Below, piece after piece: positions 37,759 to 48,933 of a stretch of DNA of 64,000 nt; positions within the stretch are counted from its first letter, which is position 1; each line of letters starts with the position of its first letter. The position numbers and the translations under genes were made by a program. The DNA is from JALORV01 sp963707445 (GTDB lineage: Bacteria; Pseudomonadota; Gammaproteobacteria; Burkholderiales; Burkholderiaceae_F): positions 46,070 through 110,069 of the forward strand of contig CAVPPW010000026.1 in the NCBI GenBank assembly GCA_963707445.1, read 5' to 3'. The notes under the pieces are model-generated. The model was not told the origin of the DNA and ran no database searches. It was given only the letters and a program-made list of their open reading frames with translations.

Positions 37759-40700
37759 CAATCGAAGCCCGCCTTAATCTGCACGTGCGCCTGCTCGCAG
37801 CGGCGCTCGCCACTGCGCTGGCCGCTGCCGGCCTGTTCTGGAGCGGTGTCGCCCGCGCCGACGACATCGACATCTACTCACTGCCGAACGTCGAGGGCCA
37901 GCGGCCGAACGTGCTGATCATGCTCGACAACACCGCGAACTGGAGTGCTTCGATACCGACGCCCATATGCGACGACACGAACGCGAACGTCAAGGCCAGC
38001 TCTCCGAACAAGGAGGAAGGCACGAAAATGGGCGCGCAGAAGTGCGCGCTCTACAAGCTGATCGCGAGCCTCTCGGTCGGCGATCTGAGCCAGTTCAACT
38101 TCGCGGTGATGATGTTCAACGAGTCGCCGGACGACAGCGGGTATCCACGCAAGGCGTTCATCCACGTCACCACGCAGGACCAGAAGGATGAGTTGCTGAA
38201 GCTGATCAGCAATCTCGGCATTAACGCCGACAAGGGCAACAACGCCTCGACCGCCACTGCGTTTTACGAGGCCTATCAGTGGTTCCTCGGCGGTACGGTC
38301 TATCTTGGCAACAAGACCGACGGCAAGAACGACCCGGCAGCCTTTACGACACCGAGCAAGACAACCTATCAGTCGCCAGGTCTCGGCTGCGCTCGCAATC
38401 ACATCATCTACCTTGCCAACGGCTCGCCGGCGGACAACAACAACAGTGCGGTGGCGCTGCTCAAGCGGCTGTATTCGAACATGTCGCGGATCAACATTCC
38501 GGTTGCGGAGCACGTCGACAACCCGGATGCGGCCAACTGGACCGACGAGGCCGCCGCGTTCTTCTATAACGGCGCCGACCTTGACGGCAGTCTCGAGGGC
38601 GCACAGAACATCACGACGCACACGATCGCGGTGACCGGCGCCAAGAGTGACGGCAACTACCCGAACTACATCCGCTGGATCGCCAAGCAGGGCGGCGGCC
38701 TCTACCAGCAGGCCACCAACAGTGATCAGATCATCCTGGCAATGACGAAGATCCTGAACCAGATCCGCGCGTCCAACAGCGTGTTCTCGTCGGCGAGCCT
38801 GCCGGTGTCGGCCAACACGCAGGGGACGTACCTGAACCAGGTCTACATCGGCATGTTTCGCCCGGACGGCAACGCCCTGCCGCGTTGGGTCGGCAACCTC
38901 AAGCAGTACCAGTTCATCTACAACCAGCAGGCCGATACGCTGCAGCTGGCCGACGCCACCGGCGTGCCGGCTGTCAGCCCGGTCACCGGCTTCATCGACA
39001 CGGACGCGACGAGCTTCTGGACCAAACCGTCGAGCTTCTGGATCAACGTCGAAACCGCATCCGGCGGCAAAGTCTCGCGCAGTGACGCGCCGGACGGGGA
39101 GAGGGTCGAAAAGGGCGGTGTCGCGCAGCTGCTGCGCGAACGCTATTTCTCGAGCGCTTCAACCCGACCGATCTTCACCTGTCCGGGGTGGGACTGCGGC
39201 AGAGATATCGATCTGACCACGGAGAGTAGTTACCGCTTCAGCACGTCGAACAGCGCGCTGTCGCCATGGATGTTCGGGCTCGGCTCCGACGACACAGCCC
39301 GCGACTTGCTGATCAACTGGGTGCGCGGCGAGGACAACATCGCCACCGGCAACGTCGGCAACGAGTCGCTCGCCAAGGACCAGCTGGGGCAGAGGCCGGG
39401 TGAAGCGCTGGTACGACCGTCGATCCACGGCGACGTACTGCACTCGCGGCCGATCGCAATCAACTACGGCGGATCGCGCGGCGTGGTCGTCTACTACGGC
39501 GCCAACGACGGCGTGCTGCGCGCGGTCAACGGCAACCAGACCGACACGCGCCGGGGGCAGCGAGATGTGGGGTTTCGTCGCGCCCGAGCACTTTGATTCG
39601 CTACGGCGACTGCGCGAGGACGACCCGGAAGTCCGGTACCCGTCGACGCCGTCGGCCAACGTCACGGCACGTCCGCGCGAGTACTTCTTCGATGGTCCGA
39701 TCGGCGCCTACCACAACACGTCGACCAGTGAAGTGATGCTCTTCGCCGGCATGCGCCGCGGCGGACGGGCGATCTATGCGTTCAACGTCAGCAACCCCGA
39801 CCAGCCGCGCCTGATGTGGCGCATCAACCCGTGGTACAGCGGCTACGGCTGGATCGGCCAGACCTGGTCGATGCCGCGAGTCTCGCGGGTCAAAGGGCCA
39901 TTGGATACTGTGCTGATCATGGGTGGCGGCTACGACCCGAGCGCTGAAGACGTCATCCCGGCCGGGACGCCGACCATCGGCCGCGGCGTCTACATCATGA
40001 ACACGCGTACAGGCGAAAGGCTCGGCTGGCTGCCGACCGACTACAGCGTACCGGCCGACGCGACGGTGATCGACTCGGATGGTGACGGCTACGTCGACCG
40101 CGTGTATGTCGTCGACGTGCGGGCGCAGCTCTACCGGATCGACATCGAAGACGCGGCCGGAAATTCGCGCGACCCGTCCGCGTGGGTCATCACGAAGATC
40201 GCCGCGCTGAACGACGGCCCGGCCGGACTGACCGGATCGCGCAAGGTCTACTTCGCGCCGGACGCGGTGATCACGCGCAACTACACCGCGCTTCTCTTAG
40301 GCACCGGTGATCGCGAGAAGCCGCTGCTGACAGCGACGAACGACCGTTTCTTCGTGATCAAGGACCCCAAGGTCACGAAGGGCGAGCCGACCTCGGTGTC
40401 GCTGATCACCGAGGCGAGTCTCGCCGAGGTGTCCTCTGCCAACAGCGCCGGGCGCGATCCCGAGGGCTGTGCCTACGCGCTCGCGACCAACGGCGAGAAG
40501 GTCATCAACCAGCCGATCACGTTTGGCGGCATCACCTACTTCTCCACCAACCGGCCGCTGCCGCCGAGCAGCGGCAGTTGCACTCGCGCACAGAACCGCT
40601 CCTACCAGATGCCGCTGGTGTGCCGCAATCCGACCGCCCGCAACCTGATCGGCGACGGCCTTCCGCCCTCGCCAGTAGTCGGCTATGTCGATGTGGGCCG

Positions 40701-40833
40701 GGGCAAGCTGGTGCCGTTCGTGATTGGCGGCGCCAACGACAAGAATTCGGCGATCGAGGCGAGTCGCGCCAACATCCCGATTCCTGCCAAGCGCCGGCGC
40801 TCGTATTGGTTCATGGAGAACCGCGACCGCTAG
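37755..40833 (+). CDS. pilY1: Type IV pilus tip adhesin/assembly factor PilY1
   Basis: About 1,025 aa, secreted: signal peptide with AALATALAAAGLFWSGVARA, an N-terminal VWA-like part (RPNVLIMLDNTANWS, a degenerate MIDAS), then a C-terminal beta-propeller beginning around VLHSRPIAINYGGSRGVVVYYGANDGVLRAVNG, quoted here in family terms as the Neisseria-type PilC domain. The Ca-binding loop DSDGDGYVDRVYVVD near 40,075 matches the Ca site that controls pilus extension and retraction in Pseudomonas PilY1. One indel near 39555 breaks the frame. Last gene of the minor-pilin operon. Confidence 0.88.
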
Positions 40834-40886
40834 GCCGGGTACGGCTAACGCACGCGGCCCGAACGGGCCGCGTATCGTTCGCCGGC

Positions 40887-42362
40887 ATGCCCTCACTCTT
40901 CGACTACGGCGCACGCGCGTCCCTGCACCTCGCTCGTTTGGCGTGGCGCGTCGCGCTCGTCGTTGCCGGGCTTTGCCTGGCAATTGCCTTCGGCTTCACG
41001 CTGTACGCGGTCGGCGCGCTACCGCCGCTGAGTCCCTGGCATCGCGAGCTGCTCGGCTCCGAGTTCTCAGCGCTGCGTCACGCCGACCTTGACTTCGACG
41101 GTTATTTGCAACTCGAGAAGCAGCTCTTCGCCGAGCTTCGAACCAAGGCGGCGTCGTGGCCCCGCGACGAGGCTTTTGTGCAGAGCCGCTTCAATGCCGA
41201 CGGCATGCCGCAGCGGCTCGCGGCCGGCGCGCCCTACAACCGGTCGTTCCGGCTGGAGCCCGCGCAGCCGCGCGGCGCCGCCCTGCTGATCCACGGTCTC
41301 ACCGATTCGCCTTATTCGATGAAGGCGATGGCCGAATCGCTGCGCTCACGCGGCATTGCGGTCACCGTCCTGCGACTGCCCGGTCACGGGACGCTGCCTT
41401 CGATGATGACGGAGATGACCTACCGCGACTGGAAGTCCGCAACGCGCATCGCAGCGGCGGATGTGGTGAAGCGTGTGCCGGCTGGCGGGCCGTTCTACAT
41501 CGGCGGTTATTCGACCGGGGCAACCTTGGCGCTCGACTACACGCTCGACGTCCTCGACGATCCAACTCTTCGCCGGCCTGATCGGGTGCTGCTGGTCTCT
41601 CCGGCGATTGAACTGACCCGCGTCGCTGCGCTCGCCAACATCATCGACATCGCCAGCGTCGTGCCGATCCCGGTGCTCGAAAAGGTGCGCTGGCAGGAAC
41701 TCATCGCGGAATACGACCCGTACAAGTTCAACTCGTTTCCGGTCAACGCGTCGCGTCAGGTCAACCGCGCGACGCGCGAACTGCAGAGCGCATTGGGCCG
41801 GGCCCGCGAGAGCGGCCGGATCGCGCGTATGCCGCCGGTGACGGCCTGGCAGTCTGTCGTCGATGCGACCGTCGGCGCCAGCGGAACGGTCGACGTGCTC
41901 TTCGGCGCACTGCAAGGCGAGCGGCACCGCCTGGTGCTCTTCGATGTGAATCGCAGCGAGACCTTTGCATCGGTGCAGCGCCCGGCTGCGCGCGCGCTGA
42001 TCGAACGCACCGTGCGTGGACCACGCGCCTACACGCTGGATCTCGTCACGAACGCCAACCGTAACGACGACTGCTGTCGTCGTGCATCGCCTGGCGCCCG
42101 ACGGGTCCCTTGTCGAGCAGGCGACCGCTCTGCGCTGGCCGCGCGACCTCGTCTCGGTCGGACACGTCGCGCTGCCTTTTCCGTCGGACGATCCGGTATA
42201 CGGCTTCACTGCAGGCAGTGGGCGCGACGGCATCCCCAGCATCGGATCCTGGCTCCTGCGCGGCGAATCGGGCGCGCTGACGCTATCGCTGGGATCGTTG
42301 ACGCGCCTGCGCAGCAATCCATTTTGGCCGCTGATCGACGCGCAGCTCGACCGACTCCGGTC
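40887..42362 (+). CDS. Membrane-anchored alpha/beta hydrolase, 3' end cut by the seam
   Basis: Predicted lipase/esterase-like hydrolase. An N-terminal helix VALVVAGLCLAIAFGFTLYA anchors it. The core has LLIHGLTDSPYSMKAMAESL (oxyanion HG), LRLPGHGTLPSMM and the nucleophile elbow IGGYSTGATLALDY. A catalytic Asp may lie in LFGALQGERHRLVLFD and a His in SVGHVALPFPSDDPVYGF. One indel near 42065. Sequence of this gene ends at LIDAQLDRLRSYR where the unrelated sequence begins, so the last residues may be missing. It follows pilY1 by 53 bases; no link to pili is known. Confidence 0.78.
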
Positions 42363-42372
42363 ATACAGGGAC
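42345..42372. other. Seam between two unrelated genomes
   Basis: Left of here the + strand codes for the hydrolase and GC is very high; right of here the - strand codes for a PPC domain and GC drops. The - strand reading GEFDVDTTVSLYD is good PPC sequence and stops making sense at about 42362, exactly where the + strand hydrolase does. No terminal repeats, transposase, tRNA or att-like site is seen. A chimeric join is far more likely than natural transfer. Confidence 0.8.
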
Positions 42373-44323
42373 ACGGTGGTGTCCACGTCAAATTCGCCCT
42401 CGACCATCACAGTGATCTCTTGCCCTTCACTACCGCGCAGGCGGTAGCACGGAGCATGGTGACCGATTGGTATGTTCTCATCGATAAAGTCGCCGATCGC
42501 CACGACTTTGGCGCCCCGGGCAAAAGGAGTTTCCCGTAACCGGAGCGGAGAAGGAATAAGGAGAGATGTTGCTGAAGGGAGCAATATCGCCCCAGGCTGC
42601 ATCAAACAGAAGGTTTCGATACAGCGTCTCGGGGCTCTCTTTCGCCTGAACATCGGCCTGCCACACCTCATAATCGTCACTCGACCCGGTTGAGGCGGTG
42701 TAAATGACAGCCGAATTGTTCTTCGTGAAGATGGCATTGATCACACCATCCATGTCGTTATCCAGCTCGACCATCTCGGCCCCATCTTCAACCGGTATAA
42801 CATACAGAGCCGGGTCATCCTGGCTGTACCTCTCGGCCAGAAATCGCCAGCATACGCCCGTTGCTCGTGATATTGAGCGGGCCTATCGCGTACCATTCTA
42901 CGGTAGTAGCCTGCTTCCTTGCCATTTGGAACCACATACAGCGAGCTCTGGTTGTCCGTATTCGTCATAGACAAGTACAGGGTGGGGTTTGTACCGGCAT
43001 AAAAGATGTCGCTCAGTGTGACATCTTTCACTGAATATTTCTACCGGGTTTCCGCCGTTTACATCGGAGTGGTCAGAGTAGTATTCGTCTACCCTTTCGA
43101 GGATCAGCAGGCCCAACCCGTGCGGCAGGCTGGTGATCAATGATCTTCACCCTTCATCACCTTCCACCTGTTGCTTCGCCGACATCATACACGTATACGG
43201 TGTCCTGGCTTGTCCTCACTGGTAACCACAAAGGCAATATGCGACTGGTCCATGTAGTAATTGCAGCGATAGCATAACCAGTGGCTATAGGGGTATCTCC
43301 GGCAGAGTTGAGCGAGTGCAGCTCCATGTTGCCATCATCGTTCTCAGCCAGATAAAAGGCCGTGTATCCGTTTTCCCAAACGACGGGCTGAAAATGAAAT
43401 CGATACGTCTTTCGGCAACGATCACTCATGAAGAACGTGGATCGCGACACCTTTGCAATTTACATGTTACAACCGGCTGCGCGGCTGCATCATCAGGATG
43501 CTGAAATTGTGAAGGCCACGCTCGACGCGGAAGATTACGTTTTCACGCGAAGCGAAAGGCTGTAGTCGTTTCTCCCCTGACTCCACAAAGGCACTGGCTC
43601 CATCTTCAAAATCCGGCATTGGTACACCTTTACAATACACTGGGCTTAATTTTTCCCTGCAACATGATTTCTGGCTCCAAGAATAATTCCACAAAACAGC
43701 TAACATGGTGAAGCCCACCAAAATGACTGCTTCATGGATTTGAGTGATTGTCTTGCGCCATCAAGAATATCCTGGGTAAAACCGTACCATCATGTTCATC
43801 CGGCTGATGAAGGATATCTTTCCCTGGCGAGGAAACTGTTATCAGGTTGATGAGCCGTGCCACCAGGACACAAGCACGTCACGGTTATTCAAGCTGGATA
43901 CGCATCATAAAGCTGAAAATACTGACATCTTCAGCAAGTGATTTGGCATCTGCGAGATCTTCGCCTAAGCGCAAGAAATACAGATCGATACTTTCAGCGT
44001 CATCGCGCACCTCGCCCAAGAGCATGTACTCTCCCCCGCCGCCAATGTTAACCAGGCCCAATTTATTGGCAGTGTACATTCCGCGCCAGGCCAGCCACAA
44101 TGCAAATAACCACCACCCCAGCGATTAGGGCGATCAGCGTAGGGCGCGAAAGCTTACTCGCCGGCTGGCGGGGCCGTTTTACGGCTGCTGGCGCCTGTGG
44201 TTGTGGGCTTACTGGAGGAACGCCGTACGCCGGGCGTAGGCGGGCCATAGGCGCCGCCTGCCCGCAGTGCCGGCAAAACCGGTAGCCATCATTATTATCT
44301 CCACCACAATTTGGACACAACAT
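42362..44323 (-). CDS. Zinc-ribbon / TM / beta-propeller / PPC-domain protein, 3'-truncated
   Basis: Starts at ATG 44323 behind AGGAGG. Order of parts: zinc ribbon CPNCGGDNNDGYRFCRHCG (residues 3-21), Pro-rich linker, one membrane helix LIALIAGVVVICIVAGLA (about 60-78), then an extracellular part with GGGGEYMLLGEVRDDAESID, MELHSLNSAGDTPIATGY, TPVYVYDVG-like and YTASTGSSDDYEVWQADV repeats that look like WD40/PD40 blades, and a C-terminal PPC domain (GDFIDENIPIGHHAPCYRL). About six indels break it. It is cut by the seam at 42362. The ribbon would be cytoplasmic and the propeller outside. Last gene of the kinase/phosphatase cluster. Confidence 0.65.
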
Positions 44324-44412
44324 AGAAGCCTCCTTCGAAAAATGGAACTCAGACAGAATTGGGGATTCTTTTGAATCTAATCAGTGCTTTCTTTTGAAAC
44401 GGCAGGCATTGC

Positions 44413-45340
44413 CTACCCAGTGTTCATTGGTTTAAGAAGCTTTGCGGCAAATTTCAAGCAGCCCGGCAATTCCCTTAACCGTCTACACTCAAGAGCCCAG
44501 GCCAATCCCTGTCCATATACGTCAGCCGCGAACGCAGTACGTTCTTGCCCACCTGCTGCCCCTAAATGCCCTAAAACCTTATAAGCCACCCATTCGGCAA
44601 ACCCTCGCGCATCTGCATATGTTGCAGCAGGTGGGAGTCTCACCCTGCCAGGCATGCCCATATTCGTGGGCGGCTTCCTGGATGAGCAGCTTACCGGGCA
44701 GGCCAGTTTGAACATAAATTCCACGCCGCATCCCATGCCGGGGCATAAATTCCCAGCGTTCTTTCTAGCTCAAAAGATTTGAGGCTGCCCACCTGCTTCT
44801 GGATGATTTCAGAGAGCTGGCGCCGGTCTACCAAAGCCAGCCCGGTGGGAATATTCAGCCGCAGAGAGAGCTGGTCAGATGCAATTTTCTTAATCTCTTC
44901 ATAGAGGGATGCGGCCTGTTCGGGAAGGTACACCGCCGATTGGTGGCAGATGGCGCAGGTAATGCGGCCATCAGAGAGCTGCCAGCGCTCATCGGTCAGC
45001 GGGGCAGCACAAATGTCACAGGCCGGGCGGCTCTTGAAACGCGCCGCAGATCAGGGACCCCATTCCCATCCACATCTACAAAGCGCCCCGAGATCAGCGC
45101 TCCGCAGGTCAGGCAGGCGGGTGTATGCTGTGCACAGGTTGGACAGATGCTCCCTGGCTGCGCTTTGCATGGGCAGCCCGCAACCTGGCAGCGAGGTTTC
45201 GATTGCCAGCACTGAGCGCACACCCGCAGATGCTTATCGTCGGGCCAGCGAGGATGGTGCAGCAGCACATCATTCGTGGGGTTCATCTGCCCGCACAGCT
45301 GGCAGAAGGTGGTCGCTGCGGCCTGGCTGCCCCATGCTCA
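44413..45340 (-). CDS. LIM-like zinc-finger and DA1-like metallopeptidase region
   Basis: Reading from 45.3 kb downwards: a Cys-rich zinc block (CAQCWQSK, CPTCAQHTPACLTCGALI), a LIM-like finger CDICAAPLTDERWQLSDG followed by CAICHQSAVYLPEQA, a helical part SLYEEIKKIASDQLSLRLNI with GLALVDRRQLSEIIQ, then LLIQEAAHEYGHAWQGE. HEYGH is HExxH. LIM fingers followed by an HExxH peptidase with a short insert is the layout of plant DA1 ubiquitin-activated peptidases and bacterial DA1-like proteins. The stop is TAG at 44413-44415. The 5' boundary is arbitrary: no clear start or stop separates it from the membrane-spanning region upstream. Three or four indels. Confidence 0.6.
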
Positions 45341-46840
45341 TTACGCCGGATTTTCCCTACAATGCGAGACTGCCTGACGACGAAGAAGGCCACCGCAGCC
45401 AAAATCGCCACCGGGACAGCAAACCCAGCCATACACAGGATCAGCCACATCAAAAACCACACCAGGTAAGCCAGGTATGGGGTGGTAACAAAGACCACCG
45501 CCGAGGCAGTGAAAGCCATGCTGGGGGTGAGATCCGTGAGGGGGTCGCTGCCCAGCAGTGAGCCTAGGCGCCCGCCGATCTTCAGGCGGTAGGCATCTAC
45601 CTGCTTGGGCAGGTTCAGCTGAGAACGGGGTGAGCGCAGCTGCTGCACCAAGACAGCAGGCCACGCTCCATATCTACCTTGCGCCAGCAGAGTCACGCTG
45701 CCACAGCAAATGGAGCTTCCCAATGTGAACAAGAGCAGCATCGTCTGGCTGAAACCGCCAGCGAATGAGCGAGAAGGGCAGCCTGAGGACTGCGTAAACG
45801 ATCAGGCTCACTGCGCTGACCACGATCCACTGCCACCAAAAAGCACGTGAGCTGATTGCGCCCAGGCGATTGGTGGGTTGGAGAAGCCAAGCCTATTCAG
45901 ACCCACCCAACTACCCCGACCAGCCACACCAGGTATTAGCCATGCCAAAGTCGGCATCGTCTAAAAAGCCGTAAAACATATAGAACGGGTAAACCGCCTG
46001 GTCCGTGATCAGCTGGCCAAGGCTGGCGCCCAAGACGGCCAGCAGCCCAGTGAGCAGCACCGGGCGCACCAACCGCTGCACCCACTGCCAGACAAATGGG
46101 CCGGGGCTTTCAGGTTAGCGGTCAGCATCAGGCCAAACAGCGCCCACCAAATGGGTTGGAGTGCATCATAAAAATTCCGGGCTGATGATCGCGCCGATAA
46201 AGGCCGTCCCGATCGCGGCAGGCAGCCGCTGCCATAGGGAAGTAGCATTCTTGGTTGGTACCAGGCTGATCCCTAACAAGGCCCCAAACCCAATGGCAAA
46301 CAGCCAATTGAGGGCTGTGCTGCAAAAAAGAGCGCAGGCCGGCTGAGAATGGCGATTGCAAAGGCAGCCAGGCCCACTCCCAGGCAAACCCAGGGTAAGA
46401 AACGCCCATCGTCCAGCCCACCATTTTATGGGCCAGGCTGGGGTTGTGGTAGGTCTCAATCTCATTGAGCGGCCTGATGAAGAACGCGCCGTAGCTGGGG
46501 ATCAATGCCAGAGCCATCAAAACCGCCAGGTAGGGGGATGGAGAAATGCCTGACACACCTCTCACTGAAACCGACAGCCCCAGCAGGTCCATGAAGGTGT
46601 AGGCGATATCGGTGAAGATATCAACGATGGGCTGAGGCAGCTTTTCTATGGGTGGGATGCTGTTGAAAAACCCAGTTGGGAAGCAGAGAGATGGGGTAAG
46701 AGACCTCAGCCCGGCCAACAGCAGCAGCAGCAAATAAGCTCCCCACCGCAGCGCCCGCGGGAAGGGATCGTAGAGATCTTTTTTGACACCCGCTTTCACC
46801 TCGATCTGCTGCTACGCCTGCGCCGGTTTGAACCGCGATA
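45340..46840 (-). CDS. Polytopic membrane region between kinase and DA1-like part
   Basis: Coding sequence with many hydrophobic helices but no recognised family. Segments in order: VKKDLYDPFPRALRWGAYLL, LLLLLAGLRSL, IVDIFTDIAYTFMDLLGLSV, YLAVLMALALIPSYGAFFI, LNWLFAIGFGALLGISLV, QPIWWALFGLMLTANL, YLVWLVGVVGWV, WQWIVVSAVSLIVYAVLRL, FTASAVVFVTTPYLAYLVWF and LILCMAGFAVPVAILAAVAF. Stops in the raw reading coincide with frame changes. It may be the C-terminal half of the kinase polypeptide, a separate gene (GTG 46799), or the N-terminal half of the DA1-like protein. Frame is lost at least six times, so I cannot decide. Confidence 0.5.
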
Positions 46841-48851
46841 TTACCCACCGCAGAAAGCAGGGCCGGGATCCGGCGCGGTCGGCTGCACCTGGAAAGCCAC
46901 GCCCTGTCCGCTGGCGAGACTGAACTGCGCTCCCGCCGGGATCACCAGCCAGGCAGGTCGGCGGTAATCAATTGGCCCTGCAGAATGCCGCCGCCGGTAT
47001 TGGTGATCACCACCGTCGAGTTCGAGCATCTGGCCCTGGTTCTGCACCAGCACCTCTCCCAGGTTCAGGTGAGTGGTGCTGAGCCTTAGCTTCGGGGGCC
47101 AGGTGATCTGCACCAGACCGGTGAGATTGGCTCCCCCGCCGTTGGTCTGACCGCTTCAAGAATGCTTACCTGCTGCCGCGCCCACTTCCATCTGCGATGG
47201 ATCGATATCAACCGTGATACTTTGCTTGCCGTTGGCTTTGCATCCCACGCGGCCAGGTCGCGCCTTAACCCACGGAACCAGCGGGCGCACCGCCCCGTAT
47301 AAATAACCCCGCCCGCTGTTCCTGATCTCGAGCTGCACGCTGGCTCTCTTTTCCTTATCTACCACGCCGAAGTCTAAAACGGTAGGCGTGAAAGCCAGCA
47401 CCGGCAGCCGCAATGTAGGCGTGAGGACGTGCAAGAATTCTTCCAGCCCGGCATCCCGGTCAGACATGCGCTGGCGAAGTGACATACACGCCTGGGCGTA
47501 ATCTGCCCGGCCCTGGCCCTGCAGCCACGATTCGAAATGCCCCTGGTACATGTGGAACACACCGTCTTCCCAAAATTGCTCGCATTTCTCGGCCAGCTCC
47601 TGCACGTTTCGGGCAATTGCGCCCGACCGGAATGTAAAAGGCATGCCAGGGACGAAGAAATCGACCGCGCTGTACGACCTGGTTGTTGGGCAGCTTGCCT
47701 GTGGTAAAGGCCACTTTGAGGTCTTTTGCCGTTGGCCGGGCATTCACCGGGACTTGCACCATTTGGGCGACCAGATTTTCAGTTACTTCAGAAACAGCCG
47801 GGTTTACCTGGCGAATGGGCGGGTAAGTGAAAAGAACTCTGGGCGGTCGCGGATCACACCCGGTAAGCATATGGTGCATGGTGGCACCCAGGGCATAGAT
47901 ATCTGAGCGGGGCTCAGACTTGCCCTGGTATTGTTCGGGCGGGGCGTAACCAGGGGTGCCCATGGCAGCCGAGGATTGCCCATCGATCACATGCACTCCC
48001 AGGCCTGCCTTTGCCAGGCCAAAATCGACCAGCTTTACCGCGTTGGTGGTCTGGTCTAAAATCAGGTTTTCTGGCTTGATATCGCGGTGCACAACTGGCT
48101 CGGGCTGGCTCGAAATGTAATCGAGCACGTCGATGATTTGGCGTGTATAGATGAGAACTTCAGTCTCCGACAGCCTGCCGCCCATGCGGGTGGCGCGAGC
48201 TGCCAGGGTCTCGCCTTCCACATACTCCATCACGTAGTAGTAATGATCATTGATAATAAAATGGTCAAACACCTGTGGAATGCCTGGGTGCTTCAAGGTT
48301 GAGAGAAGCTGCACTTCTCGAATAAAAAACCGCTCGGCCTGCTGCTTCTCCTCCTCGGTGGAGTAATAAGGCAGCATTTCTTTGACGATGCACTGCCGGC
48401 CAAAAAGGGTTAAGTCTTCCGCCAAATAAACCGCGCCCATACCGCCTTTACCTAGCTGGCGCAGTATGGTGTAGCGGTTGTGAAGCATATCGCTGAACAC
48501 CTGGGTTCCTTCAACCATGGGCTGCTGCATCACGGGCCCCTCCGCGATGGGGCTCACGGGCGGAACGACCGCCGGATGCACAGCATTCCTTCCCTCAGGA
48601 GCAACCAGCGGCGCCGGTGCAGGGGGTTCAGCAGGAGTGTATGATACGCCAGCCGGCGCCGGCTGCTCAAGCTGGGGTTGAGCAAAAGGCACCGTATTCC
48701 CAGGACCCTCAGGCTGTGGCAAGATTACAGTCTCCTGGGGCTCATCTTCTAAAGGCGTAGTGGTAACCGGCACAACCTGTGGTTTGCCGCATTCACAGCA
48801 AAATTTTGCCCCTGGGCGATTATCTGCTCCGCAGTTGATACACTTCGCCAT
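46841..48851 (-). CDS. Zinc-ribbon Ser/Thr protein kinase with Hydin-like Ig domains
   Basis: Hanks-type kinase starting at ATG 48851 behind AGGAGG. Residues 4-22 form a zinc ribbon (CINCGADNRPGAKFCCECG); a Pro-rich linker follows to about 125. Kinase domain: Gly loop LGKGGMGAVYLAED (133-146), Lys157 in IVKEML, HRDIKPENLIL (His255), DFG at 276-278, and GTPGYAPPEQYQGKSEPRSD in the activation/APE region. All catalytic residues are kept, so it should be active. After about residue 400 come a helical part (NVQELAEKCEQFWEDG) and two Ig-like, ASPM/SPD-2/Hydin-type domains (LDFGVVDKEKRASVQLEI and LNLGEVLVQNQGQMLELD). Indels lie near 47680, 47150, 47020 and 46830. It continues without an obvious gap into the membrane region. 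Confidence 0.85.
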
Positions 48852-48933
48852 ATCTACCTCCTAAATAAATCCAACAAGCGTGCAAAAGAACTTTAGAAAC
48901 ATCGAAAATACCCAGTCGGAACCGAGAATCGGG

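Noticed and set aside
42345..42372. Seam as a genomic-island insertion site
   Set aside because: No integrase, transposase, tRNA, direct repeat or att-like sequence is visible, and genes are cut on both sides.
41346..42737. - strand open frame of 463 codons across the seam
   Set aside because: Its 5' part is genuine PPC-domain sequence, but left of about 42362 it is only the antisense of the hydrolase. It is a chimera created by the join.
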